Part shown: positions 24,509 to 32,896 of the stretch, one piece after another
Numbering within the stretch: the stretch's first letter is position 1
How the letters are laid out: each line of letters opens with the position of its first letter
From: Polyangiaceae bacterium
GTDB lineage: Bacteria > Myxococcota_A > Polyangia > Polyangiales > Polyangiaceae
Length of the DNA stretch: 64,000 nucleotides
Reading direction: 5' to 3'
NCBI GenBank assembly: GCA_025937835.1
Contig: JAICQO010000022.1
Location: 1 to 64,000, forward strand
The notes under the pieces: generated by a model
Told to the model about the DNA's origin: nothing
Database searches by the model: none
The model's input: the letters and a program-made list of their open reading frames with translations, nothing else
Position numbers and translations under genes: made by a program

Positions 24509-26041
24509 TCAGGCCGCTGCTCTCTCGCAAGCTCGAGCGACCAATTCCGACAGCAGCGGCGAGACGATCTCGCGGTGCACGCGCGCCGCGATGGTCGTCA
24601 GGTGAGCCTCCGGCAACAAGCCGTGCTCGGCCCGGCGTCGCTGGGCGTGGCTCAGCTCGGCACCGCCCTGAACCTCGGGGAGACTGCCGCGGAGCTCGTC
24701 GAGCACCGCGGCAGAAAGCGTCGGATCGACCTCGAGCGCCCAGCGCACGAAGCGGAACGAGAGCTGCGCGTGCTCCCATTCGTCGCGCCGAATGTGCTCG
24801 AGGGCGGCTCTCACTTGGGGGTCCCGAGCATGCTCGAACGCCTCCGCCGCTTGCACGGCTGCCACCGTTTCGCCGACGCACCCTTCACGCACCGCCGCCT
24901 GCACCACGTCCGCCAGCGTCAAGTGCTCGAGACAGCCGCTCACGTCCAGCGCTCCGGGACCGACCCGTTCAGCGCCGTAGCGAGAGGCCAGCGCGAAGCA
25001 CGCTTGGGCATGTCGAAGCTCCTCGCCCATCGCGCGATGCGCGCCCAGAACCAGCTCGAGCGGTGCCCCGAAGTGCATCAGCTCGAGCAGAAAGCGCGCG
25101 AACGCCGCCACTGAAGCGTGCTCCAGCAACGCGGCGCGCGAGAAGTAGTCGCGAAGCGCGAGGCGATCCGAGGCGGACAGCTCGCTGTCGAGCGCGGCAA
25201 TCACCTCGCCCGCCCAGTCTCCAGCTCCACTCGACGAGGCGCTCGCTGTCCGCACCTCTCCGTCGATCCAGAATGGCCTACCGGGGGTGGCGCAGGGCAT
25301 CTGCCTGCAGCGGTGCGCGCCGGTCGCGTCGGAGACGCACATTTCCGAGGCGCTGCGGTCACAGTCCGCGTTGTGCTGGCACGTATCCTCGGCAGTTTGG
25401 CATTCGAAGCGCGTGACATCGCAAAGATTGGTGGTCGGATCCTGGAAGGCTCGACACTCGAAGCCGTCCTCGCAGTCGGCGTCGGTGCGGCACGTGGCGG
25501 GTGAGCAGGTTCCGGCCACCCCAAAGCACAGGCAGACGCCTCCGCCGGCACAGTCCGCGTCGGTTTTGCAGCCGTAAGAGCAACCGCACGTCAGCGTTTG
25601 AGGCTGTGGTGCACAAGTACCGTACAGCCCGTCCGAACAATCGGCATCGGTCTGACAAGTCCTGTGCTCGGCGTCCTCTGCCGGGCATGCGTCGTCCTCT
25701 CGCGGTAGCCGGATCGCACATTCTTCGGCCGACACGCGGTGACCGCCTCCATTCGCGCACGTCTCGTAGCCCGTCGGGTTGCCCTCGGGGTCCAAGACCG
25801 GCTGCGGATCCTCGCAAGGCCGCGCGACCGCGCTCGTCCCTCCGGTTGCGCTCACTCCACCCGAGGCTGTACCGCCGGTAACGGTTTTCCCACCCGTCGC
25901 CGCGCCCCCGGTGTTCGTCTTGCCTCCGCTACCCGCTCCCTCGTCGTCCTCGTTCGACTTCGTGTCCCCGCCGCACCCCTGCATCCCCAAGCTCGCGGCC
26001 AACGCGAGCGTCAGCGCCGGAAACGAAACCAACGTCTTCAT
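24509..26041 (-). CDS. Cys-rich lipoprotein fused to a ferritin-like diiron domain
   Basis: Starting at ATG 26041 the protein has 510 residues; the frame stays open upstream, but the signal peptide fixes this start. The lipobox is GMQGC (Cys23), followed by a Thr-Gly-Gly linker to about residue 75. A Cys-rich domain of about 200 residues repeats a C-x-T-D-A-D-C unit four times (CQTDADC, CKTDADC, CRTDADC, and a CQHNADC variant). The last 200 residues are a helical ferritin-like domain with metal ligands in EHASVAAF, GEELRHAQ, GETVAA and DEWEHAQ. Diiron ferritin-like proteins handle iron or oxidants. Here the domain would sit outside the inner membrane. The neighbouring gene at 26217 is a paralog that lacks the ferritin part. 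Confidence 0.87.
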   Translation of the reverse strand: MKTLVSFPALTLALAASLGMQGCGGDTKSNEDDEGAGSGGKTNTGGAATGGKTVTGGTASGGVSATGGTSAVARPCEDPQPVLDPEGNPTGYETCANGGGHRVSAEECAIRLPREDDACPAEDAEHRTCQTDADCSDGLYGTCAPQPQTLTCGCSYGCKTDADCAGGGVCLCFGVAGTCSPATCRTDADCEDGFECRAFQDPTTNLCDVTRFECQTAEDTCQHNADCDRSASEMCVSDATGAHRCRQMPCATPGRPFWIDGEVRTASASSSGAGDWAGEVIAALDSELSASDRLALRDYFSRAALLEHASVAAFARFLLELMHFGAPLELVLGAHRAMGEELRHAQACFALASRYGAERVGPGALDVSGCLEHLTLADVVQAAVREGCVGETVAAVQAAEAFEHARDPQVRAALEHIRRDEWEHAQLSFRFVRWALEVDPTLSAAVLDELRGSLPEVQGGAELSHAQRRRAEHGLLPEAHLTTIAARVHREIVSPLLSELVARACERAAA

Positions 26042-26216
26042 GTTCGCTCCTTCAGCAAGCAGCATGCCACCAGAGCCATCGATACTCGAGGCCCGATCGC
26101 GCCCGATCTGCGCCAATTTGTGCCACGCGCCAGCGTACGACCGATGCGTGGGTCCGAGTGGTGCGGGTTCGTGTTCCTGGTGAGCGCGGTGCTTGGTTGT
26201 GGCGCGCAGCGCGCCC

Positions 26217-27035
26217 TCAGCCGACGATGCAGTCGATGAGGACGCAATGATGCACCCCGGCCGCGTCGCCGATGCACGTCGGCGTCGGTAGCTGGCAATC
26301 GTCGTCCCCGTTACAGCGGTCGACCGGCGTCTGGCACTCGAAGCGCTGCGCCCCACACAGCGGCGTGGTCGGATCCTGGAACGCGCGGCATTGGTAGCCC
26401 GCTTCGCAATCTGCATCGGTGCGACAAGTGGCAGGAGCGCAGTAACCCATCGACTCGCTACAAATACAGACGCCGCCGTCGTCGCAATCGCTGTCCGTCT
26501 GGCAGCCGTATCTGCACGCGCAGAAGCCTCCGCGTTGGGGTCCGCACTCCCCGTACGGTTGCTCCACGCAATCGGCGTCGGTCTGACACAGATTGTCGAG
26601 CGGATTCCCGTTGCAGGGCTCTTCGCGCGGCACTCGAATCGTGCACTCCTCGACGGAGACGCGATGATTGCCGCCCGCGATGCAGTCCTCGACTCCCGTG
26701 GCTTCACCGTGGCTGTTCGTGTGCGGCCGCGGTAACTCGCAGAGCCTACTTCCGGTGCCCTTGCCGCCGTACGAGAGCGCGCCCGACGAGCCCTTGCCGC
26801 TACCGTCACCCGACGGCGAGCCCCCGCTCGGCTCGCTGCTACCGGTTTCAGCGCGACCGCCAGTTTCGCTGCGACCGCCGGTCGAGGCCAGGGTGCCGCC
26901 GGTCCCGGGCCGTCCGCCGCTGCCCGTGCTCGGTGCGTCCGCCTTCTGCTTTTCGGTGACCCCGCCGCACGCCTGCAACGCGAGGCTCGCTGCCAGCGCC
27001 GTAGTGCAGCCCCAGAACGAAACCGCGCTGCTCAT
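26217..27035 (-). CDS. Cys-rich lipoprotein, paralog without ferritin domain
   Basis: A 272-residue protein. Its signal peptide closely resembles that of the downstream gene (ALAASLALQAC versus ALAASLGMQGC), with Cys23 as the lipid site. A Gly/Ser/Thr-Gly-Gly linker reaches about residue 85. The Cys-rich domain then matches the downstream paralog block by block: HRVSVEECTIRVPREE, CQTDADC, YGCQTDSDC, CRTDADCEAGYQCRAFQDPTT, FECQTPVDRC. It stops shortly after the last Cys, where the paralog continues into a ferritin-like domain. The two lie in tandem, separated by 175 bases on the same strand, so they probably arose by duplication. No function is known. Confidence 0.85.
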   Translation of the reverse strand: MSSAVSFWGCTTALAASLALQACGGVTEKQKADAPSTGSGGRPGTGGTLASTGGRSETGGRAETGSSEPSGGSPSGDGSGKGSSGALSYGGKGTGSRLCELPRPHTNSHGEATGVEDCIAGGNHRVSVEECTIRVPREEPCNGNPLDNLCQTDADCVEQPYGECGPQRGGFCACRYGCQTDSDCDDGGVCICSESMGYCAPATCRTDADCEAGYQCRAFQDPTTPLCGAQRFECQTPVDRCNGDDDCQLPTPTCIGDAAGVHHCVLIDCIVG

Positions 27036-27087
27036 GCCGGGAGTGTACCAGGCCGCTCGACCAACGGGCCTCTGCTAGAGTGCCGTC

Positions 27088-27327
27088 GTGCCTTCGGATC
27101 CCAAGACCCGCGCCGCGCTTCGACTCCGGGAGGCGTCGAAATGGCCGATACGCAGCCACAACTTGGGAGAAGAGCCGCTGCGGGACGCACTCGACACTTC
27201 TACGGTGGACGAACGCATCGCCATGATGTGGCCGCTCGCCAAGGAAGGCTGGTCAGTCGCCGGAAAGCCGATGCCGACCTATGCTCGCGCCACCATGCCG
27301 GGGGCGTTGCTACGGCGCGACGGCTGA
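27088..27327 (+). CDS. Small conserved protein upstream of nucleotidyltransferase
   Basis: A 79-residue protein with a GTG start at 27088, 52 bases from the divergent lipoprotein gene. The sequence is charged and soluble with no signal peptide. The segment TVDERIAMMWPLAKEGW followed by PMPTYARATMPGALLRR looks like a conserved helical small protein that I associate from memory with DUF6036-type nucleotidyltransferase genes, without a named role. It ends 5 bases before the nucleotidyltransferase gene, so the two should be co-translated. The arrangement (small protein first, enzyme second) resembles a toxin-antitoxin or regulator-enzyme pair, which is inference from gene order. Confidence 0.72.
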   Translation: MPSDPKTRAALRLREASKWPIRSHNLGEEPLRDALDTSTVDERIAMMWPLAKEGWSVAGKPMPTYARATMPGALLRRDG

Positions 27328-27332
27328 CTCCG

Positions 27333-27788
27333 ATGGACGTCAACGAAGACTTCGTAGACATCGCTCGCGCGTTCCTCGATACCCACGTCGAGTTCGTGAT
27401 CGTCGGCGCTTACGCGCTCGCGGCGCACGGGTTCCCCCGGATGACGGGCGACATCGACTTCCTGGTGCGGCCATCCCCGGAGAACGCAGCGCGGGTGTTT
27501 CGCGCCCTCGCAGCCTTCGGTGCTCCAGTCAGCGCGCACGGCGTGAGCGCGCAGGACTTCGCGGTCGAGGGCAAGGTCTACCAGCTCGGCCTGCCGCCTC
27601 GACGCATCGACATCCTCACGTCCATCTCTGGGGTCTCCTTCGATGAAGCGATCGCGGAGGCGATCGAAGGCCACTTGGGTCCCGTAAAAGTCCGCTTCAT
27701 CGGCAAGGCGGCCATGGCCAGGAACAAGCTCGCCTCCGGGCGGCCCAAAGACCTGGTCGACGCCCAGCTGTTGTTGGACCCCGATTAG
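27333..27788 (+). CDS. Nucleotidyltransferase-fold protein (DUF6036-like)
   Basis: A 151-residue protein from ATG 27333. The nucleotidyltransferase core appears as FVIVGAYALAAHG, then MTGDIDFLVRP, where Asp-x-Asp provides metal ligands, and later RIDILTSISG, where Asp supplies the third carboxylate. The last segment, RNKLASGRPKDLVDAQLL, is the conserved Lys/Arg-Asp tail of the MNT/AbiEii-like and DUF6036 groups. Members transfer nucleotides to protein or tRNA targets, or to small molecules. It has a 5-base gap from the upstream small protein gene and is 69 bases upstream of the papain-like gene. The substrate is not known. Confidence 0.85.
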   Translation: MDVNEDFVDIARAFLDTHVEFVIVGAYALAAHGFPRMTGDIDFLVRPSPENAARVFRALAAFGAPVSAHGVSAQDFAVEGKVYQLGLPPRRIDILTSISGVSFDEAIAEAIEGHLGPVKVRFIGKAAMARNKLASGRPKDLVDAQLLLDPD

Positions 27789-27857
27789 CGCTCCGCCGCT
27801 CTGTAGGCGAAAGCTTGGGTCACGTCAGGACCGCGCCACCACCCGCGAACTCCTGAC

Positions 27858-29297
27858 ATGACCCAAAACAACCGTCCGTTTCAGTCGACTCTCCTCAGCG
27901 GCAGCATTTTACTCGCGCAGCTCGTCGGCTCCGCGGCGCCCGCCTTCGCCCAATCCCGGTTCGTCCAGGACGAACACGACAGCGTTCGGCGCGCGGTCGA
28001 TTTCCTCAAAGCCAACCCGCAGTCCCAGCAACACGGAGCGGACGCGCGCCTCTTGCAGCAAGCAGAGGCCGCCCTCGCCGCCAAGAACCTGACCCCGCTC
28101 GCCAGCACCAAGGGCAACCGCGTCAACCTCGGCTCGAAGGTGATCGAGCTTCAATCGCCGTATCAGAGCCTGGCCGAGCTCGGCTCTTCCCTACGTCTGC
28201 AAGCCGACCGCAAGAACCTCGAGAAGCACTACCGCCTCGCGCACTGGGTCGCGAGCGCGAACGTGAAGATCCAGTACCCAGACCCCGTGCAGCTCCCCAC
28301 GATGAGCACCCAGGCGATTCGAGTCGAGCTCGACCAGCTGATCCACGACGCGACGCTGAACAGCGTTTACCATCACTTGTTCGGCGTGACCGTTCCCCCG
28401 AGCGCCGCTGCCTGCGCCCTCGAAAAAGGCTACGAAATGGGCACTGACGGCGTCAATGGCACCTGCGGGAGCTACGCCGCGAACGGCATCATGCGCACGG
28501 TCGATTTCCCGCTCAAGAACGACCTCACGTGCGTCCGCGACCAGGGCCGCCGCGGGACTTGCGTGGCGTTCGGCTCCACCGCGGCGATCGAGTCTGCCGT
28601 GCACGTCTTCAACGGCAACAAGGTCAACCTCTCCGAGCAGCACGCCTACTGGTACGGGGAGACGACGGTGGGCTTCAGCGGCCGCTACACCGACGGCCTC
28701 AACACCGTCGACTTCCTACAGGAGCTCGATTCGTCGGGCTACGAGCTCCCGCGAGAGAAGATCTGGAACTACAATCCGTCCCTGCTGCGCAGTGCCCAAG
28801 CCGGCAACGTCTACCCGAACTCCTGTGTCGGCTACTCCGGCGAAGAGTGCAGCGACTACGCCTTCCAGAGCGACGAGATCGCCGTCGGCGCGGTATTCAC
28901 GCATCCGAACCCGATGCCCAACGCGGCCGCGTTCGGCCTCTCCGAAGCCACCGAAATCGGTACCAGCGCCGGCAACCTCGACTTCGGCAAGCTGCTGCTC
29001 GATTACGACATCCCGCTGGTCGTCGCCGTGGACGTCACCAATCGCTTCGTGAGCCCGAGCGCCGACGGCTACGTCACCTACGTGCCCGGGGAGAGCTCAC
29101 TCGGCGGTCACGCGATGGAGGTCGTCGGCTGGGTCGAAAACACGGACCTCCCTGCCGCCGCGCCCGACGGCTCCGGCGGCGGCTACTTCGTGCTCAAGAA
29201 TTCCTGGGGCGAAGACGCCGGCGACTGCGGCTACTACTACGCGCCCTTCGACTACCTGCTCGAATACGGCCGCAGCCTGACGGCAGTCACCCTTTAG
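27858..29297 (+). CDS. Secreted papain-like cysteine protease (C1 family)
   Basis: A 479-residue protein. A Sec signal ends near AAPAFAQS (about residue 32). A long propeptide-like region to about residue 215 contains helices (HRRAVDFLKANPQ-like stretch, LEKHYRLAHWVASAN). The mature protease shows the papain order: Gln229 of the oxyanion hole and Cys235 in DQGRRGTCVAFGS, then NLSEQHAYWY. His418 is in LGGHAMEVVGW and Asn448 in LKNSWGEDAGDCGYYY. All catalytic residues are intact. It should be an inactive precursor exported to the periplasm or outside. It lies 69 bases after the nucleotidyltransferase gene; a functional link is not obvious. The 235 bases after it carry no convincing gene. Confidence 0.92.
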   Translation: MTQNNRPFQSTLLSGSILLAQLVGSAAPAFAQSRFVQDEHDSVRRAVDFLKANPQSQQHGADARLLQQAEAALAAKNLTPLASTKGNRVNLGSKVIELQSPYQSLAELGSSLRLQADRKNLEKHYRLAHWVASANVKIQYPDPVQLPTMSTQAIRVELDQLIHDATLNSVYHHLFGVTVPPSAAACALEKGYEMGTDGVNGTCGSYAANGIMRTVDFPLKNDLTCVRDQGRRGTCVAFGSTAAIESAVHVFNGNKVNLSEQHAYWYGETTVGFSGRYTDGLNTVDFLQELDSSGYELPREKIWNYNPSLLRSAQAGNVYPNSCVGYSGEECSDYAFQSDEIAVGAVFTHPNPMPNAAAFGLSEATEIGTSAGNLDFGKLLLDYDIPLVVAVDVTNRFVSPSADGYVTYVPGESSLGGHAMEVVGWVENTDLPAAAPDGSGGGYFVLKNSWGEDAGDCGYYYAPFDYLLEYGRSLTAVTL

Positions 29298-29532
29298 TGG
29301 TCCCTACGGTTCCAGCGCGGAGCGAATGACCTCCACCGACTCGACGCAGAAGGAGAACGGCGTCGCTTCCTCCGCGCTGGCCGTTCTTCGGGAGTGGCTC
29401 ATTGCCTGTCGTGAGCGACGTGCAGTCGAGTAGAGGAACGCCACCAGCCCTGCTCGCCCGACCACGCGACCGAGCACGCTTGCCGTGAATGGAGAAGCGC
29501 CATTGCCGAGAAGACGACGCCGTATTCGCGCG

Positions 29533-30138
29533 TCATTCGCGCTCCGCGCTCGCCTTGGAGCCGGCGATCAAGAACATGCCACCGACGCCCACCGCGACGC
29601 CCGCCCCCGCCATCACGGCGAACGGAACGCGGCCCTCCTGCTGGATCAGCGCCAGTGAAGTTCCGACAATCGCCGCCGTGCCGCCTACCAACGTCAGCAA
29701 GAAGCCGCTCACGAACTTTCCGCCGTTGAACGGTCGCACCCGGTAAACGCTGGAGCCGGCGCCAATGTTCAGATCAACCGGTGTATTGGCATTCATCGGG
29801 TTGGCTTCACCAAAGCGGATCTTGTAGTAGCCGCTCGGCATCGAGAGCTTGCACGGCGTGATGCACAGATCGTTCGAGACGTCGCCGAAGCTGCTCGCGC
29901 TGTAGCCGAAGTTGCTCGTGGTCTGAGCCGTCATTTGTTCGAGCACGCGACGCACCACCACGTGCTCGCCGGCTTCGGTCCGAAACTCGACGCTGGCCGT
30001 GCCACTACCGCTCTCCACCCCGCCGGACTGCTCGACGCGGATGGAGCCGGGAGCCGAGGGTTCGGCGGAGGCGGTCGCTTGTACACCAGCCGTGAGAGTG
30101 AATGCAGTCAGCGCGGCGAGGAGGGGTCGCTTCTTCAT
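29533..30138 (-). CDS. Exported protein with C-terminal membrane helices
   Basis: The ATG at 30138 gives 201 residues and places a clear signal peptide at the start (KKRPLLAALTAFTLTAGVQATASA). The frame is open further upstream, but those residues look non-coding. The mature protein has a beta-rich region with a possible PEGA-like turn (CITPCKLSMPSGYYKIRFG), then two hydrophobic helices near the C-terminus (GFLLTLVGGTAAIVGTSLALI and FAVMAGAGVAVGVGGMFLIAG). The two-helix end is shared in style with the TPR/PEGA proteins at 32897 and 58200. It is divergent from the lipoprotein at 30334, across a 195-base region holding the TTGCGCAA sites. Function unknown. Confidence 0.75.
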   Translation of the reverse strand: MKKRPLLAALTAFTLTAGVQATASAEPSAPGSIRVEQSGGVESGSGTASVEFRTEAGEHVVVRRVLEQMTAQTTSNFGYSASSFGDVSNDLCITPCKLSMPSGYYKIRFGEANPMNANTPVDLNIGAGSSVYRVRPFNGGKFVSGFLLTLVGGTAAIVGTSLALIQQEGRVPFAVMAGAGVAVGVGGMFLIAGSKASAERE

Positions 30139-30203
30139 GCCCACCGCACGAGCAAGCGACGTACCACGCACGAACGAAGCCAAATGCCGGGTTCCTCGCC
30201 GCG

Positions 30204-30265
30204 CTTGCGCAAGAACCTGCGCAAGCGAACGCCGCTTGCTCGACGTTGCGCAAGGGCTTGCGCAA
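30204..30265. promoter_or_regulatory. Cluster of four TTGCGCAA-type palindromes
   Basis: Copies of the palindrome lie at 30204-30213 (CTTGCGCAAG), 30217-30225 (CTGCGCAAG, one change), 30246-30253 and 30258-30265. Their centres are spaced 12, 29 and 12 bases apart, so they form two matched pairs. They sit between divergent genes, 66 bases upstream of one start and 69 of the other. This looks like a regulator-binding array controlling both genes. Confidence 0.55.
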
Positions 30266-30333
30266 CCGCCAACGGTGCGTGACCAAAGCCCGGGCAAAAC
30301 CGAGCGGCACGCAGCTTGCTCTTCGCACCGAGC

Positions 30334-30747
30334 ATGAAGCTCTCTCCATTTACGTCGGCAGCCCTGCTGGCGTTCGCGTTGCTGCCAGCCTGCGGTCACA
30401 GCACTCCCGTCACTCCCGCGCCAGCCACGGCCGCCGAGGTCGACGCGATGCGTCGCGACATCGTGGGCCGCTGGCAAGCCACCACGCTGCAGAAGCCGGG
30501 CGCCGGAGCCGAGCCCTGGTCCGGCGGCGACATGTTTTTCACGTTTTCACCCGAGGGCAACCTGCGGCTCGAGCTCAACACGAGCCTCGCCGCGCTCGAT
30601 CAGCAGTACGCCTACTCGTTCGAAGGGAAGAACCTCAAGACGACCTATCCCTTCGTCGCGGACGCGCGCGTGGACGCGCTGTCGCCGAGCGAGCTGAAGC
30701 TCTTCAACTACGGCAACAGCGAGACCATCTCGTTCGCGAGGCGCTGA
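30334..30747 (+). CDS. Small lipoprotein, possibly lipocalin-like
   Basis: A 137-residue protein from ATG 30334. The signal peptide ends in a lipobox (FALLPAC, Cys20). The mature part includes RRDIVGRWQATTL, a Gly-x-Trp motif as in the first strand of lipocalin-like barrels. Strands follow, such as DMFFTFSPEGNLRLELN, YAYSFEGKNLKTTYP and PSELKLFNYGNSETISFAR. That order fits the small lipocalin-like DUF domains found in bacterial lipoproteins, which bind hydrophobic ligands or act in the envelope. It ends 2 bases before the outer-membrane barrel gene, so the two are probably one operon. Confidence 0.75.
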   Translation: MKLSPFTSAALLAFALLPACGHSTPVTPAPATAAEVDAMRRDIVGRWQATTLQKPGAGAEPWSGGDMFFTFSPEGNLRLELNTSLAALDQQYAYSFEGKNLKTTYPFVADARVDALSPSELKLFNYGNSETISFARR

Positions 30748-30749
30748 AC

Positions 30750-31436
30750 ATGAACTACCGGTACTCGATGAGCCTCGCGGCCGCGGTCTTCGCGTTGTCG
30801 ACGGTCGCCCAAGCGCAGACCCCGCCACCCTCACCGCCACCCCCACCGGCGCCCTCCGCGCAGCCGACCGTCTTCGTCCTACCCCCGCTCGATCACCGCT
30901 TCGAAGGCGCGGCGCGCCTGGGACTCATGCTCCCCGGCGAGCTCACTCCCTCTGACTTTCGGCCAGCCGAGACGGGCCTCTCGCCGACGCTGATCCTGGA
31001 CGCGAGCTGGATCGTTCACCCGTTCTTCGCGATCGGTCCCTATCTGCAGTACACGGCCCTCTCCACCGAGCGCGAGTCCAACGACACCCTGTACGACGGC
31101 AGCGCCTCGTGGCTGAGCCTCGGAGCCATCGCGCGCGCCCGCTTTCAGGTTTCCCAGCAGGCGCTCTTGCGGTTCGGTCTGAGCGTGGGTCCCAATTTCC
31201 TCTCCATGACGGGTGAAACGTCGAGCTCGGATTACGAAGCCACCGGCTCCGGTCTGAACCTGGGTTTGGTCGCCGACGGCGTCTTGCGCTTCTCGCAGCG
31301 CTGGGGCGCGTCGGCGCAGCTCGGGTTTCTGAGTCAGGTGAGTGGCAAGTTCGAGCTCGAAGGGGACGACGAAGAGCGCGACTTCGCTTTCAAGCCGATC
31401 TTCTTCATCGCCGTCGGTCCGGAGCTCTTCCTTTAG
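30750..31436 (+). CDS. Outer-membrane beta-barrel-like protein
   Basis: A 228-residue protein from ATG 30750. The signal peptide ends at about VAQAQ. A Pro-rich spacer (PPPSPPPPPAPSAQP) leads to a body of alternating hydrophobic strands ending in aromatic or small residues (EGAARLGLMLPGE, ASWIVHPFFAIGPYLQY, LLRFGLSVGPNFL, AFKPIFFIAVGPELFL). The last residue pattern, with Phe close to the end, fits an outer-membrane barrel of eight or so strands. It is the second gene of a pair with the lipoprotein at 30334. Its 3' end is 7 bases from that of the convergent FHA regulator gene. Confidence 0.78.
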   Translation: MNYRYSMSLAAAVFALSTVAQAQTPPPSPPPPPAPSAQPTVFVLPPLDHRFEGAARLGLMLPGELTPSDFRPAETGLSPTLILDASWIVHPFFAIGPYLQYTALSTERESNDTLYDGSASWLSLGAIARARFQVSQQALLRFGLSVGPNFLSMTGETSSSDYEATGSGLNLGLVADGVLRFSQRWGASAQLGFLSQVSGKFELEGDDEERDFAFKPIFFIAVGPELFL

Positions 31437-31443
31437 CCGCGCC

Positions 31444-32796
31444 TCACGCTTCGTCCGGGCGTTTGCGCGGGCGCGGCACGTCCAGCTCGCCGAGGCGCGT
31501 CACCAGCGTGCGCCGCGAGATCCCGAGCAGCTTGGCTGCCTGGGTTTGGTTGCCGCTGCACTGATTCAGCGCTTCGACGATGCGGCCGCGTTCGAGCGAG
31601 CGAACGGCGTCGTCGAAGCTACTGCGGTCGAGTGTGGGCACCCTGCCCGTCTGCAGCGCGGTGGGCAGGTGCTCGGCCGTGATCGACTCGCCCGCGCACA
31701 GCACCACGGCGCGCTCGATCACGTTGCGGAGCTCGCGCACGTTGCCGGGCCAGTCGTGGGCACGGAGTAGCTGCATGGCTTCGGGCGACACACCGAGCGG
31801 TTGGCGGTCGAGCTGGCGGCTGGTCGCGTTCACGAACGCCGTGACCAGCGCTTCGAGCTCCGCAGGCCGCTTCCGCAGCGGTGGAATGGTCAGCGCGATG
31901 CCGTTCAAACGAAAGAACAGGTCCTGCCGGAATCGTCCGTCGCGGACCTCCTGCTCCAGGTCGCGGTTGGTCGCCGAGATGAAACGGAGGTCGATGGCTT
32001 TGGGGGTGCGCGCGCCGACCCGCACCACGCTGCGCTCCTCGAGCACCCGCAATAGCTTCACCTGGGTCGAGAGCGGTAACTCGCCGACTTCATCGAGGAA
32101 AATGCTGCCGCCGTCGGCGGCCTCGAACAGACCTTCACGAGCTTGAGTGGCCCCCGTGAACGCGCCGCGCTCGTGACCGAAGAGCTCGCCCTCGAGCAAG
32201 GTTTCGCTCAGCGCGGCGCAGTTGAAAGCAACGAACGGCCCTTTTGCCCGCGGCGAGCGCGCATGGATCGCCCGCGCGAGTACCTCTTTTCCGACACCCG
32301 TCTCGCCCAACAGCAACACGCTGATCAGCGCCCGTGCGGCGCGGTCGGCCTGGGCGTACACGGCCTTCATCGAAGGATCGAGCACGACCACGCCGTGCGC
32401 CGAGCCGCCATTGGCGTCGAGCTCCGGAAACCCCGTCGCGGTGTCCGGCGCATGGCGGATCACCGCGCTCACGCTCCCGAACACCAGGGTGTCCCCGACC
32501 GTGATCGGCGCGCGGTCTTTCATGAGCCGCCGCAGCCCCTGGGTCTGCCCGGTCGGCCCCGAGCGGGTCACGTCGCGGAGAAAGGTCCCGTTGGCGCCGC
32601 CGAGATCCTCGACCAACAGCTCGCTATCGAGGAGCAGCTTGGCGTGCCTTCGCGACACGGACGGATCGTCGAGGCGCACCACGTTCCCCTCGCCGCGGCC
32701 GATGCTCACCACGCCGATCGGGGGCAGGTCCACGACTCGCACCCCGTCGCTCGAACACAGCAGTAGTTGAAGGTGCGCCGTCTCTTTCGGGCTCAA
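31444..32796 (-). CDS. FHA domain sigma-54-dependent enhancer-binding protein
   Basis: A 450-residue regulator. Residues 27-110 form an FHA domain ([24 protein letters not shown], then GGANGTFL), which binds phosphothreonine. Residues 140-390 are the AAA+ domain. Walker A is GETGVGKE (164-171), the sigma-54-contacting GAFTGA loop is 211-216, and Walker B is FLDEVGE. The C-terminal 45 residues are a Fis-type helix-turn-helix ([23 protein letters not shown]). It should bind DNA upstream of sigma-54 promoters and activate them when its FHA domain reads a Ser/Thr kinase signal. Such proteins are a hallmark of myxobacteria. A kinase gene at 34437 lies 1.6 kb away. Confidence 0.95.
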   Translation of the reverse strand: MSPKETAHLQLLLCSSDGVRVVDLPPIGVVSIGRGEGNVVRLDDPSVSRRHAKLLLDSELLVEDLGGANGTFLRDVTRSGPTGQTQGLRRLMKDRAPITVGDTLVFGSVSAVIRHAPDTATGFPELDANGGSAHGVVVLDPSMKAVYAQADRAARALISVLLLGETGVGKEVLARAIHARSPRAKGPFVAFNCAALSETLLEGELFGHERGAFTGATQAREGLFEAADGGSIFLDEVGELPLSTQVKLLRVLEERSVVRVGARTPKAIDLRFISATNRDLEQEVRDGRFRQDLFFRLNGIALTIPPLRKRPAELEALVTAFVNATSRQLDRQPLGVSPEAMQLLRAHDWPGNVRELRNVIERAVVLCAGESITAEHLPTALQTGRVPTLDRSSFDDAVRSLERGRIVEALNQCSGNQTQAAKLLGISRRTLVTRLGELDVPRPRKRPDEA

Positions 32797-32896
32797 ACCG
32801 GCAGCCTATCCCAGCGCCGGCGCGTGCCGCAAGCACGCGAAAGAACAACTATTGTTGCCAAAACTCGCCGTGATAGCGTCGCCGCTCCCCGGTTTC

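Noticed and set aside
26042-26809. N-terminal extension of the ferritin-fused lipoprotein by about 256 codons
   Set aside because: The extension overlaps the upstream paralog gene in another frame, is Arg/Ala/Ser-rich, and would bury the signal peptide and lipobox.
29304-29402. A 32-codon minus-strand frame (begins MSHSRR, ends RSALEP)
   Set aside because: It looks peptide-like and has a weak AGG upstream, but it is too short to judge and has no conserved context. It may be the end of a lost gene.
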